Below, piece after piece: positions 44,200 through 54,797 of a stretch of 64,000 nt of DNA. The stretch comes from Pyrrhosoma nymphula. Taxonomy: Eukaryota; Arthropoda; Insecta; Odonata; Coenagrionidae. A model generated the notes under the pieces. It saw nothing but the letters and a program-made list of their open reading frames with translations. It searched no databases and was not told the origin of the DNA. The position numbers and the translations under genes were made by a program. Position 1 is the stretch's first letter. Each line of letters starts with the position of its first letter. The DNA is taken from positions 16,180,192-16,244,191 of the forward strand of contig OY754338.1 of the NCBI GenBank assembly GCA_963573305.1, in the 5' to 3' direction.

Positions 44200-46303
44200 T
44201 TGAAAATTTTCAATTTCATACAGTTTTTAGCAATAACATTTCTTGTAGGAGCGTCTTCGGTTATTTCGAGACAAAGCCTTTTTGACGTTTTGAAAGGAGG
44301 CGGTCCCTTGCAGCCATGCTCTCAAAAGAGTAGAGCGACATTGATGCGCTACATTGTGGCTAATCGTGGATTGACAGATGATTTGTCCGAGGAGATCCAA
44401 AGTAACATTGTCGAATGTATTAAGCAGTTTACTTGTAATTTGAACGTGAGATGGAAACAATGTAATAAGACATCTGCCAGATTCATTCAAAAATATTCAA
44501 GCTGGCTTGAAGAACCATTTAGTCCTCCAACATTACAACCCACTGCAAGTTCATCCAGAAACTATGGTGGGCGTCCGAAAAAGAATTTTCCACTAGTGGT
44601 TCTAAAAGTAAAAGACGCAAAGTTAAAGTTCTGGCGTCTGATAATAGTCCAGAGGAATTAGCCTACGCAGCAGGATTACGATATAGGGAAGCTGGAAAGC
44701 GCGTTGTCGCTTCAGTGATAAAACGGGCAACTTTGAGCTCACCTCGATCGCTGAAAAGAATGAAAGACAGCAGCCACAGTTCCCCTTCTTTGAAACGATA
44801 CTCACCGGAAGAAGCTCTTTCTTTAATGACGGAGCTAAAGCTAACAAAAGCCCAGTACACTCTGTTGCGAAAAGGAGCTAAGAAGTGGAATTCTGTAATA
44901 TATCCCCCTTATTATTTAGTTTTGAATGAAAAAGAAGCATGTTATCCTCGTGAAGGTACAATAAAGGTGACAGACGTATTAGCAGAAGTTAAGTTGCAGT
45001 CATTACTAGATCATACGGCATCACGTCTAACTCAAGTCCAGAAGGAAACTATAGAACGAAGTTTCATGACCTCTGATGAGCTTAATTTCGAGATCACTTA
45101 CAAATGGGGCTGTGATGGCAGTGGAGGGCACAGCCGATATAAGCAAAAGTTCGCAACGGACAATGTGGAGATCTCCGCTGACGCTAGTATATTCACAACT
45201 TCTGTGGTACCAATACAAATGACAGCTCAGCATCCAAACTCGAGGGAAAAAATTGTTGTTTGGCAAAACCCTAGGACCTCGTCTACCAGGTTTTGCAGGC
45301 CAATAAGGTTTCAATTCATTAAAGAGACTCCTGACACAATAAAAACAGAATTTGTAAACTGAAAAAGAAATAGCAAGTTTGCAACCTACAAACATACGAT
45401 TGGAAAATATAGACTTGAAAATTCAGCACACCCTCCTAAAAACTATGGTAGATGAAAAAATATGCAATTCAATCTGCAACATAAGTTCAACTCATGTGTT
45501 CTATATTTGTAAGGCCTCCCCTAGAGAGATGAATTGTTTAAATACTGTTTATACGAAACGATGTAATGAGACGAATTTCTCATTTGGATTATCAACACTG
45601 CATGCTCATCCAATTTTTTGAATGCATATTACACATAGCATATAAATTACCTATCAAGAAATGGCAGGCTCGAGGATCTCAGGAAAAAGATAGCGTCCAA
45701 AAAAGAAAGCAAGAAATCCAGGACAAATTTAAAACAGAATTGGGTCTGCTAATCGACACACCAAAGCAAGGAGGGGGTAATGTAAACGATGGAAACACTG
45801 CTCGTCGTTTCTTCGCAGATCCGCAAAAAGCAGCAGAAATTACCGGTGTTGACAAAACATTAATACATCGCTTCTCCATGATTTTAACTGCTCTTTCTTG
45901 TGGCTACGACATCGTGAAATAAAATTTTAAGGCTTATACCAAGGACACAGCTGAGTTATATGTACAGCTATATGATTGGTATTTCATGCCAGTCAGCATA
46001 CATAAGATTTTAATTCATGGAGCTGAAGTGATTGATTCATTTTTGTTGCCAATTGGACAGCTTTCCGAAGATGCCCAAGAGGCATTGCATAAAGAGTATA
46101 GGAATATCGGAGAGAGAAATACAAGAAAATGTTCGAGACAGGCAACAAACAAGAATCTTTTCAGATCACTTTTAATTTCATCAGATCCAGTTATCAGCAG
46201 CTTAAGAAAGCTACCGGTCAAGAAGATAAGTACACTTCCTTCAGACGTCATACCTCTGATTAAAGAACCCTCAGTCCCATATATACAAGTCGAAGAAAAC
46301 TGA
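44200..46303 (+). pseudogene. Transib transposase (RAG1-like core), intronless but frameshifted
   Basis: The region runs through an N-terminal part (VLKGGGPLQPCSQKSR, YIVANRGLTDDLSEEIQ), GRPKKN, a basic helix (KRMKDSSHSSPSLKRYSPEE) and then the catalytic core. Core blocks are YKWGCDGSGGHSRYKQKF (about 45103), STRFCRPIRFQF, VFYICKASPREMN, FGLSTLHAH, ARGSQEKD..NDGNTARRFF (about 45784) and GQLSEDAQEALHKEYRN (about 46055). At least three frameshifts (near 44590, 45357 and 45600) and one in-frame TAA (45920-45922) make it non-functional. A splice-acceptor-like TTGTAG precedes 44250, so a short 5' exon (perhaps ending at 44001, ...TTACCAG/GT) is possible. Unlike the copy at 1-1739 there are no introns in the catalytic core. 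An AATAAA lies at about 46422. Confidence 0.85.
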
Positions 46304-46678
46304 TTTGTTGACAGACTGATTTTTAGTACTGTATGGCGCTAGTCATCAAATACTTATTTCTGTATACATCGCAAAATATTATTTCTTTAATCATCAAATT
46401 ATAGTTTTTAAGTAAAGGCACAATAAATAACATAAATGTTTATTATTAATAAGAGTAATTTGTATCACATAACTCTTACACGACTTTATATAATCGTAAA
46501 GTGTGTTTTGTTCCCGTGCACCATCATATTCCCACGACCTTTAAATTGATTTATATTGCAAATAAATTACTTATTGGACCTTTTCATTTGTAAATTTAGA
46601 AAAAAATATGAATGATTCGACTCAAATATTGACGCCAAATCAATCCGTATAAATATCTTACGCTTATTCCTGAAATGA

Positions 46679-46717
46679 AGGTTTTGTCCCCCTAAAACTG
46701 CCAAATTGACCACTGTG
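46679..46717 (-). repeat. Right Transib terminus: heptamer, 23-bp spacer, nonamer
   Basis: On the minus strand CACAGTG (46717-46711) is followed by 23 bp and ACAAAACCT (46687-46679), the same heptamer and nonamer as the left end with the same spacing. Both ends are therefore 23-type; there is no 12-type end. Confidence 0.92.
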
Positions 46718-46722
46718 CGGCG
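46718..46722. repeat. Transib target site duplication, right
   Basis: CGGCG, matching 42987-42991. Confidence 0.9.
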
Positions 46723-47287
46723 GCTGATACATTTGTAGAGCACCCATCTGTGCCTATACCGACACAATATTTTATGTCTAGTCCTAAACTATGGATTTTC
46801 TGGGTTACGATTTGGCCAAGTTTTATACCAGTAACAGCAGGTTCAATATGTAAATCAACTTCTGAGCTTTCTTCATCCACATCATCTGAAGGAGAATGGT
46901 CAAGGTCAACGACTGCTTGCCTTAAATCTAAACTTTCTCGGCCAACCCTTCCCTAATAATGAGTGGCATGTGAGAAATATGGGAAATGTCAGTTGTTTCG
47001 TCAAAGACACAGCTAAAATATGTAGCCTTCCTGATTCGTTTCACAATTGTAGCCTAAATCTCTTGGCCACAGCACTCAATCAAACAGTTTTGAATTGTCT
47101 TGCTAGTGAGCATATTTCTTAGGGTAGCAGTTTCTAAGTGATTCTGAAAGGCTGAATCGCCAACCTCGCAGCGAAAACGCAGTAATGCTCGGAAGTTACC
47201 GTCATTCGTCAACGGCTCTTCCAATGATAATGTACTGTCGTCCCGATGACCTCTGAATGGTATGTTCTGACGGCCAAGAAAAATCAC
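46718..47287 (-). pseudogene. hAT transposase, N-terminal/catalytic part (segment 1 of 3)
   Basis: The minus strand gives FLGRQNIPFRGHRDD, LTNDGNFRALLRFRCEVGDS, YFSCVFDETTDISHISHMPL (containing the first catalytic Asp in the FDETTD pattern) and then VTGIKLGQIVTQKIHSLGLD. It continues IKYCVGIGTDGCSTNVS, where TDGCS marks the second Asp region. Several frameshifts and stops are present. The order matches hAT (DUF4371-containing, ZMYM1-like) transposases. Segments 2 and 3 complete it. Confidence 0.85.
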
Positions 47288-48384
47288 ATTTCTTAGTATC
47301 AGTTTCAGATTTTTTCTATTTTCCTTTATTTTCTCCCTTCTGTAGCAGTCCAGTTGGCTTGCGATTTGATTTTAAGGTTTTTTGTATTTTTCCAGAAAAT
47401 TCAAGGCCAACGTCACTACTGCACTGTACCTTTGTGATAGGCTGTGTTTTGGTGATTTTCCATTTCACCTTGTTTCCCTAGAAGTTTTGAAAACTTCTTT
47501 AGCGGCTCTGTAACGAGGGATTTTAATTGCAAATTTTTACCGCAAGTAGCCGTTGATTGAGCAAAAAAAAGGGCAATACCTACAAAAAAAGTCCATTCAT
47601 TGAGGGAGAAACCACGTATCCATCACCACCAAACCATCCAGGTATTTTTCAAGATGTTCCCTCCTCACGTAACGACGCTCTTCCGCGGTTCCCTTCCTAT
47701 GAGTTGAAAAGGGATACTTGTAGTCGCTTGTGGGTGTCTATAGCTTTCCAAAAGTTCTGCTATTTTCCTATCATCAGGTCTTTCCTTTCCTGGTACAATA
47801 AAGAGGCCTACGTCACAGTTGAAATTTGCAGCCAAAGGAATTGAAGAAGTTGAAGCTTAAATCGATGTTTCGTGGCTACATGGACGTGATTGCAAAAGGA
47901 CCATGGGCGCAGCTTGAGTCTAATTGTCAGTTATGCAGCATGAAGGCATGGTGTTAACAAATTGTGTATTTCCTCCTGCTGCTTCTGGCGTCTTTTGTTT
48001 TTGGACGCAAGAGAAAAAGCTTCGAAGGTCCGCAGAGGCACTGTTAGTTTTCCGCTTTGTACCAGGCCTACTAGAAGAGTACGCCTACAAACAAAAGTAA
48101 ACCTTAGCTTTTCCTTCTGCGACGAGTTGCAAAAGAAATATAAGCATGATTTTTCTCACCCTCTAACGTATTATTTGAAAATCATTTGGCTTTACTTATA
48201 TTCCTCAATTTTACTGCTATCAAAAGGAAAGGGGTCAAAACTATGGTGGGTGGACCTCTTACAGTATTTCTATTATAACACAAATGAAAATAAAAGTCTT
48301 GTAAATAGGTGGGCTTTCAATTCCTTGAACAAAAAGCAGACAAATAGCAAAAGATGCTAATCTGCGCCCGAGTTTGAATCGGCC
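47288..48384. other. Probable hAT 5' region, otherwise unassigned
   Basis: No convincing frame. Translating the minus strand at about 47900-47560 gives possible decayed coding sequence (FWKAIDTHKRLQVSLF), which could belong to the N-terminal zinc finger of the hAT protein, but I cannot confirm it. Confidence 0.3.
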
Positions 48385-48424
48385 CACAGTGGGCTCAAAT
48401 CGAAAATCGCCGGACAAAAGTCCA
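48385..48424 (+). repeat. Solitary Transib-like terminus
   Basis: CACAGTG at 48385-48391 is preceded by CGGCC. It is followed after 22 bp by ACAAAAGTC (48414-48422). The heptamer and the GGACAAAA phrase match the ends of the 42992-46717 element. The following 300 bp are AT-rich and unrelated to that element's interior. No mate was found in the window, so this is a fragment of another Transib or a chance match. Confidence 0.4.
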
Positions 48425-49264
48425 AAATTGTTTTTTTTGAGATAACGTCTTGAAACTTGGCACATATACACACAATTGATTATGGAATGGTAAGCCATTT
48501 TTCATAGGTCTTACCCGTTACTTAGATACAGAGGCTCAAACACGACCAAATTTCCTAAAAAGCGCCCGCTCTCATTTTTCTTCGAAAATCTTAAATGTTG
48601 AGCAGATATAGGAGTAATGGAAGGATTTACATGAAAAAAAACATTACCATTTGTAAACAGGGTACTATACTATACTATGCATAACTTTCAGACATATTTT
48701 CCCATATTTGAGTGCTATTATGTCACAAAATGGCGGACCCTTTTTTTTTAGACAAAATTGTACATAAAGTAGACAATATAATCCTTATTCGGAAAATGGT
48801 CTATTGGATACTTCATTAAAGTATAAACTAAACATATTTCTAGATTATTCCGTAAATATATTTGAAAAAAGTTTGCGACGCCGAGAATAAACTCGATTTT
48901 TCGATCGCGCGTCGCGGCCCGGCTCCGCGCAGCGGGACGTGGAAATACAGTGACTCCGTTAGATTGTTCAAGTTGTGTGGACATTAACTCCTCGAATTCA
49001 ACTTTTTCGGGCTATGCATGTTGCCACTGATTTCTAAAGATTCTAAACTGAAGATTTCGCGAGGATATTGGATCGAGAGAATGGATCAGTGAACGCGTAA
49101 CTGCGGTTCATTTGTTTTACTTTGGATAATGTTCGGAATCATACTGCAAATTATGAACGTCTTTCAACTCATAAAAAGAATGCGGGTTCTCGGGGTACCA
49201 TGTATGTTTTCCATAAAAAAGGCAACATTTGGGTTCCCTTCTTTCCCTTCACCCTCTCCTCCTT
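48425..49264. other. Unassigned AT-rich region with a short G+C-rich island
   Basis: A G+C-rich stretch at about 48903-48945 ('gatcgcgcgtcgcggcccgg') stands out. No gene was recognised. Confidence 0.3.
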
Positions 49265-49363
49265 GATTGGGTTTCACCAACGACAATCAGGGATGATCGG
49301 AGATCAAAATCGTTGGTCAAGTTGATCGTAGATTTTGGACGATCAAATCCACAATCAACCGAA

Positions 49364-51573
49364 ATGGCAGACATATTGTACTCATCAGACGAGGATATAG
49401 AAGTAATCCTTGATTATATATACTTAAGAGCCAACCACAGACCACTTGAATTAAACCCGTACAATGCGTACGAAGAAAACGAATTCAAACTCCGATTTTG
49501 ATTATCCAAGCCTGCCGTTGATTTCGTTCTCGGCAGGTTTTGGAATTTATCAATAGCTACAGTCTTTATATGAGATCATTTGATGAAAGTGCATGGATAT
49601 GAAATAGTAATTGCCAACAGATACGTTTAAAAAGTTCACTTGCATGGTATATTGATTCTTCGAAAACGATGATTTATTGGGAACATATAATAAATAATAG
49701 TAAAAAGTAATTAAAAATTAAACACACAAAGTGATAATATACCATCACAATACTGTGTGATTGTTGTAATAATCTGTGGGTATAAGGTGTTATATAATTT
49801 GTCAATTTCAGGTGTTTACATTAACAATATAAGTTATATTACATTAGCATTAATCCAGTATCAACGGATGTTCCTTCTCTCTTTTCTATAGAGAAGGGCA
49901 TGTTGAAGGAAAACAATTATACATCACCTACTATAAGTTATACATCTACATTTCTAATAAAATGGTGTACATGAGGTGTAAAAGGAAAAAGAGAAAGTAA
50001 TTGCGAACTGGGGACGTTTTAGGCTTGTCATCCAATCTTCAACATTATAATTCATTTGTATATTGCCTTCATGTTTAAGTTAAGGCTTGAAATATGGTTG
50101 ATGCCTAATACAGCAGTTTGTCTTGCTACTAGAATTATGCCCATTCCGACAAATAAATATTAGTCAAATTGTAATGATGGATATTGACCACTGTTTTAAC
50201 TATCATCTGTTATTAAACATAAGTGCTTTGGGCGGTTAGTTAGTTATTGTTGGGTGGATATTTATTGAGTAATTAAAACAATAAATGTCGACACGTCGCT
50301 GATAAGGAATTAAGGGAAATAATTGGTAACCTAGAATGTATTCACACATTTATTATGATTTTGTAACAGAACCTTTTGAAGACTTGTTGGTATTGATTTA
50401 AATTTTGATGTGCTAGTTAAATTAAATAAAACTTATTTTTTGCATTTTAATTTTTTTAAAGGAAAAATATCTGTACAAATTGGTGGAATTCATCTTAATA
50501 CAGGATGACAACCAATATTCTATCAATGACCATTATTGATTATTATACATTACATAACAGATAGTAGTAAGTGTGCCTGAAAGATAATTCATGAAACTCT
50601 GAAGGACTTGTTTCTTTAACATTACTGGAATTATTTATGCTGCCTCAATTAAACATATGATTAAAGTTGGGTTTGCAGGGACAATACTCAGGGGGAGCCC
50701 CTGTGATATGGTTCTTGTGTATGATTATGTCATATGGCATTAGAGAAATTATTTGATGGTTTCAACTCAATCAGAGATAAAATATTTTTGCAGGTAGTTA
50801 TCGGTGACTTACATGGAGTAAGTAAAGCAAGCGTCTGCAGGGTTATCAAGAGAGTGTCAAGATTAATAGCGATGATGTCCCATGAATTTATTCAATTTCC
50901 TAATGGATTAGAACTTGCAAAAATGAAAGAAGAATTTTTTGGAATAGCAGGATTCCCAGGTGTGCTAGGAGCTTTGGACTGCACGCATATACCAATTACA
51001 TCACCAGGAGGGGAAAATGGTGAATTGTTCAGAAATAGGAAGTCTTATTACTCAATAAATGTTCAGGCAATTTGCTCCCCCAGTCTCAGGCTGACCGATT
51101 TGGTGGCTAGATGGCCAGGCTCTGTGCATGACAGCACTATTTTTAATAATTCACAGTTGAGGCCAAAATTTGAAAATGGAGAGATACAAGACGGATTTTT
51201 ACTAGGTGATGGAGGTTACCCATGCTATCTGCTTACTCCCGTATTACTCCCTTCCAACAGATGAGAGAGAAGATGTAATGGTTCTCACATACACTCCAGA
51301 AATCCAATTGAGCGCTGTTTTGGTGTATTGAAAAGGAGATTTCTATGTTTGTCAATGGGGCTTCGAACCAAACTAGACATATCACTGATTATCATTGTTG
51401 CCACTGGGGTTTTGCATAATATTTCATTATTGCTCAAAGAAGAGGAACCCATAGAGGATGCTAATTTAATTAATCACCCGTTTGATGAAGTTCATCCAGC
51501 ATTGGCAGATGTGAACAACAGAGGCACGGGAGCTGCTGTTCGTAATGCCTTAATTAATGACATATTTGCATAA
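49364..51573 (+). pseudogene. Harbinger transposase gene (two exons, two nonsense codons)
   Basis: Exon 1 starts MADILYSSDEDIEVILDYIY at 49364 and reaches LNPYNAYEENEFKLRF. A TGA at 49499-49501 stands where the family has Arg, followed in frame by LSKPAVDFVLGRF. After about 1.2 kb, exon 2 starts behind a TTTTTGCAG acceptor at 50795: VVIGDLHGVSKASVCRVIKR, GVLGALDCTHIPITSPGG (Asp), KSYYSINVQAI, ARWPGSVHDSTIFNNS (Asp) and FLLGDGGYPCYLLTP. A TGA at 51262 follows, and the same frame continues RNPIERCFGVLKRRFLCL (Glu of the DDE triad) and TGVLHNISLLL to 51573. The DDE residues are all visible. The segment that usually contains ALRFYATGSF is not recognisable. Confidence 0.82.
49560..50794. other. 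Intron or decayed interior of the Harbinger transposase gene
   Basis: AT-rich sequence without recognised coding blocks. It ends in a plausible splice acceptor at 50794. Confidence 0.4.
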
Positions 51574-51669
51574 ATATTTATGAATAAAAGGGTTTAAAAA
51601 AATGCATTTTATTGGACCAGTACAATATTATATATATGCCAACCAAACCATATAACCAAATGCCTGGCT

Positions 51670-54333
51670 GTGGGAGTCTTGCCCAATGGCCTCACCATTA
51701 ATCTTCCCTTGTTTGCCATTCCTCCTTCACTTCATCAGCCCTTCCACAACCTTCGTCAAAATTTTTCCTTTCAATTTACTCGCCTTGTTCTGTGTCAGTA
51801 CGCCAACTTACTGAACTCCCACCAACAGAACCTCGCATTTTTCATTCAAATGATCCTTTTGTACTCCCCCGGTAAATTTCCCTTGGTTAACGATATACTC
51901 TCAGATTCCTACAAAAAGTTGTGTTTTCGTCGCCAGCGACTGTTGAGAAAGCTGTCTTACTTATACAGGAGCCATCTCTCGTCCGGCCTTAGCTTGCCCC
52001 TCATCATCCCTCCGCCTCCTCCCAAAATTCCTCTTATTTCTGATAAACCCGATCTCGCCAACCTTTTCAACCTCCCACCGCCCTCGAAGACAATACCAAC
52101 TCTTCCTAAGCGCCAACCTCAACCAGATCCGCCCCCATCCTCCCCGTCACATGAAGTAATTAACCTTTCTTCTTCCATCCTAAACCGAGACCAAATAGCT
52201 TTGCTGTCTAAAGGTCTTTCTTTTTCACCAACCCCTAAATTCAATCCTGTGTCCTTCCTGGCCGATTCGCTCAATTTTTGCAGGAACTTAAGATGGCGCG
52301 CTTTCTGGAAAACCCACGGTCCTTCCCAATCCTCCATTCATCCTGCCCTTCATAAATTCCGACCACCTTCTGGTTACGAACCCAAATCCCTCCACAAAAA
52401 CAACCCTGTTGAAATCTTTATCAAACAATTCCTTCACAAAATTTCCGACCACCATTTCCTAAACTCCATTAAACCCAAAATTAACCTATCCCGATCTGAA
52501 CTCGCCGCCCTTCGGTCACTCCGGTCAGATCCCAGCCTTATAATTTCCCCTGCTGACAAAGGCTCATGCGTGGTGGTCATGGACCTGGATGACTACAATG
52601 CGGAAGCCTACCGTCAACTCCTTGACAACAACTTCTATAAACCTCTCCTCCACGACCCAAACCCCAAGTTTCAGAAAATTATTTCCTCCTTCCTTAAATC
52701 CCATGGCCCCAAGGAAGGACTATCCCAATCTGACATTGCCATTCTTTCTCCCCCCAACCCCACCACGCCCCGATTTTATCTCCTCCCCAAAGTTCATAAA
52801 AGCAACAACCCCGGCCGCCCCATAGTCAGCAATGTCAAGTCCCCCACCGAAAGAATATCCGCTTTCATCGACTCCTTCCTCCAACCTATTGTGTCTTCTC
52901 TCCCCTCTTTCATCCGCGATACCTACCACTTTCTAGAGCGTCTTCGCAGCCTCCAAATCTCCCCCCATTGCAACATATTAATGGCCACAATTGACGTAAC
53001 CTCTCTTTATACCTCCATTCCCCACAGCGAAGGCCTCAATGCACTGAAACACTTTCTTTCCCTCCGCCCCACCCCCCACGTCCCTTCCTCTGACTTCCTC
53101 CTAAATCTTTCCCAACATGTCCTAGAAAAAAATGCCTTCTCCTTCAGAGACCAAATCTTCCTGCAAACGAAGGGCACAGCAATGGGTACGAGAATGGCTC
53201 CTTCGTACGCTAATCTTTTTATGGGTCTGCTGGAGGACAATTTTCTATCTTCCCGGTCCCTCAAACCCCTATTTTGGGTTCGTTTTATCGATGACATTTT
53301 TCTCATCTGGACGCACGGTCCTCAAACCTTGTCCACCTTCCTTTCCGATCTCAATTCCTCTTTTTCTGTCTCATTCACCTTTACCACTTCCAGCACCCAT
53401 ATTACCTTCCTAGATACCGATATTTCTCTATGTGATAACAAATTCCTAACCTCCCTACATATCAAACCCACTAACCGTCAACAATATCTTCATTTTGACA
53501 GCTGCCACCCTTACCATACCAAACGTTCCATTCCTTTCTCCCTTTCTATTCGCGCGCACCGTATCTGTAACTCTCAAATTGCTCTCGACCACCACCTTAG
53601 CAACTTAAAAACCGCTCTCCTTAAACGCGGCTACCCCTCCCCTCTCCTTGATCGCCGCATCCTACCCTCCACCACCCCTTATACTCCTCGCCCTAGATCA
53701 TCCACCACCAAACCTCCCTTGAACCTTTGCACCACATTCCTTCCGGGGCTTCACCAAGTTAACCTCATCCTCAAGTCACTTTTCCCCATTTTGAGCGACA
53801 GCCCACTCACCTCCGACTTAATCCCCAAATGTCCTACCATTACTTACAAAAGACCGGCCAACCTCAACAATATTCTACGCCCCCACCAATCCCGTCCCAC
53901 TTTGATCCCCCCTGAAATCCCCGGTACCTTTCCCTGCCATAGACCTCGTTGCAAAACCTGCCCTTTAATATGTAATCTCTCTTCTTTCCACAGTCCCAAC
54001 AACCCCACCCCATTTCCTATATCTTCCCACGGCAGCTGCACTACCTTTAACGTGGTATACCTTCTGCAGTGTAAGGTCTGCCCTTCCTTTTACATCGGCG
54101 AGACCTGCAATCCCCTGTCCATCAGAATAAACGGACACCGAGCCGCCCCGCCCAACTTCCCAGTCCCAAAACACGCCTCCACTCATAACCTCAAATTCGA
54201 CTCTTGCTTCCATCTCACCATCCTCCACGCCCTCCCCGCCGACGCTTCGAACACACAACTTAGGAACACTGAGCTTTCTATAATTTGGTTTTGTCGCGCC
54301 TTTTCCCCTCCCGGTCTTAACATCATGCACTGA
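51670..54333 (+). CDS. Penelope-like reverse transcriptase with C-terminal GIY-YIG endonuclease, 887 aa
   Basis: Apparently intact. The N-terminal third is Pro-rich and variable (LPLIIPPPPPKIPL). Reverse-transcriptase motifs follow: LIISPADKGSCVVVMD (about residue 290), FYLLPKVHK, GRPIVSNV, IDVTSLYTSIPHSEG (about 440, first catalytic Asp), GTAMGTRMAPSYANLFMG and FIDDIFLIW (about 539, Asp pair), then HITFLDTDISL. Near residue 760 a Cys/His cluster (CHRPRCKTC) precedes the GIY-YIG block, VVYLLQCKVCPSFYIGETCN then LSIRINGHR (about 796-825). This is the classical PLE order: RT for target-primed copying plus a GIY-YIG nicking enzyme. Earlier starts upstream of 51670 are possible; GTG- or ATG-initiated frames were not distinguished. 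Codon use is strongly C-rich, unlike the AT-rich surroundings. Confidence 0.93.
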   Translation: MGVLPNGLTINLPLFAIPPSLHQPFHNLRQNFSFQFTRLVLCQYANLLNSHQQNLAFFIQMILLYSPGKFPLVNDILSDSYKKLCFRRQRLLRKLSYLYRSHLSSGLSLPLIIPPPPPKIPLISDKPDLANLFNLPPPSKTIPTLPKRQPQPDPPPSSPSHEVINLSSSILNRDQIALLSKGLSFSPTPKFNPVSFLADSLNFCRNLRWRAFWKTHGPSQSSIHPALHKFRPPSGYEPKSLHKNNPVEIFIKQFLHKISDHHFLNSIKPKINLSRSELAALRSLRSDPSLIISPADKGSCVVVMDLDDYNAEAYRQLLDNNFYKPLLHDPNPKFQKIISSFLKSHGPKEGLSQSDIAILSPPNPTTPRFYLLPKVHKSNNPGRPIVSNVKSPTERISAFIDSFLQPIVSSLPSFIRDTYHFLERLRSLQISPHCNILMATIDVTSLYTSIPHSEGLNALKHFLSLRPTPHVPSSDFLLNLSQHVLEKNAFSFRDQIFLQTKGTAMGTRMAPSYANLFMGLLEDNFLSSRSLKPLFWVRFIDDIFLIWTHGPQTLSTFLSDLNSSFSVSFTFTTSSTHITFLDTDISLCDNKFLTSLHIKPTNRQQYLHFDSCHPYHTKRSIPFSLSIRAHRICNSQIALDHHLSNLKTALLKRGYPSPLLDRRILPSTTPYTPRPRSSTTKPPLNLCTTFLPGLHQVNLILKSLFPILSDSPLTSDLIPKCPTITYKRPANLNNILRPHQSRPTLIPPEIPGTFPCHRPRCKTCPLICNLSSFHSPNNPTPFPISSHGSCTTFNVVYLLQCKVCPSFYIGETCNPLSIRINGHRAAPPNFPVPKHASTHNLKFDSCFHLTILHALPADASNTQLRNTELSIIWFCRAFSPPGLNIMH

Positions 54334-54767
54334 ATTTTTGTCCTTTTACTTTCTCCCTCCTCCTCCGACGCCTTTTATTCTCCTCCCCCACCCCCTCCCA
54401 ACTTAGCAACTTTGTTGCACTCCTCTAAACAGCCAGGCGCAATTCCCTACTTTGTTGCATCATCATCCCCCCCTCTAAACATCCAGGTGCGACACCACGT
54501 GACCTTTCCCGTCCCTCTTACACTCCCCCACCCCCTCCCAACTTAGCAACTTTGTTGCAGTCTTTTAGACAGCCAGGTTCAATTCTCAACTCATCCCAGT
54601 TCACCCACACCCCTCCCTACTTTGTTGCACTCCCCCCCTAGACATATAGGTGCGACACCAGTGCCCATCCCCGTCCCCCCTCCCCTATACCACAACTTCC
54701 CCTCACTTCCCTTCTTTCCCCGCTTCCCTCCCCCTACCTTGGAGCGGTACTACTCCATTTTCTACAA

Positions 54768-54797
54768 CTGAAGAAGGGCCTACATGCCCGAAACGTC
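54768..54797 (+). ncRNA. Hammerhead-ribozyme-like core in the PLE 3' UTR
   Basis: CTGAAGA (54768-54774) is followed by A, then stem II GGGC (54776-54779) pairing with GCCC (54786-54789). GAAAC (54790-54794) and GTC (54795-54797) come next. The order CUGANGA / stem II / GAAAC / GUC equals the conserved hammerhead core. A possible hairpin (GGAG...CTCC, 54741-54756) lies just upstream. Cleavage activity is not demonstrable from sequence. Confidence 0.55.

Larger units (their letters stand above)
42992..46717 (+). mobile_element. Transib DNA transposon, complete ends, 3726 bp
   Basis: The element is bounded by 39-bp terminal inverted repeats (34 of 39 identical) beginning CACAGTGG and by 5-bp CGGCG duplications. 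Transib elements are known for 5-bp G+C-rich target duplications and RSS-like ends. The interior (44.2-46.3 kb) encodes a degenerate RAG1-like transposase. The element interrupts a minus-strand hAT transposase exactly between codons for TNVSA and AVGAVQ, so both flanks confirm the boundaries. No RAG2-like (Kelch) gene is present inside. Confidence 0.95.

Noticed and set aside
42992..46717. A ProtoRAG-like RAG1/RAG2 locus
   Set aside because: Only a RAG1-like transposase is present; no Kelch-repeat RAG2-like frame exists in the element on either strand, and both ends are 23-type rather than a 12/23 pair.
47557..47844. 95-codon plus-strand frame MSKKKGNTYKKSPFIEGE
   Set aside because: No recognised domain; the region is more likely decayed hAT sequence on the other strand.
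52119..54330. Opposite-strand Gly/Glu-rich frames in the PLE
   Set aside because: They are shadows of the C-rich sense codons of the RT/GIY-YIG protein.
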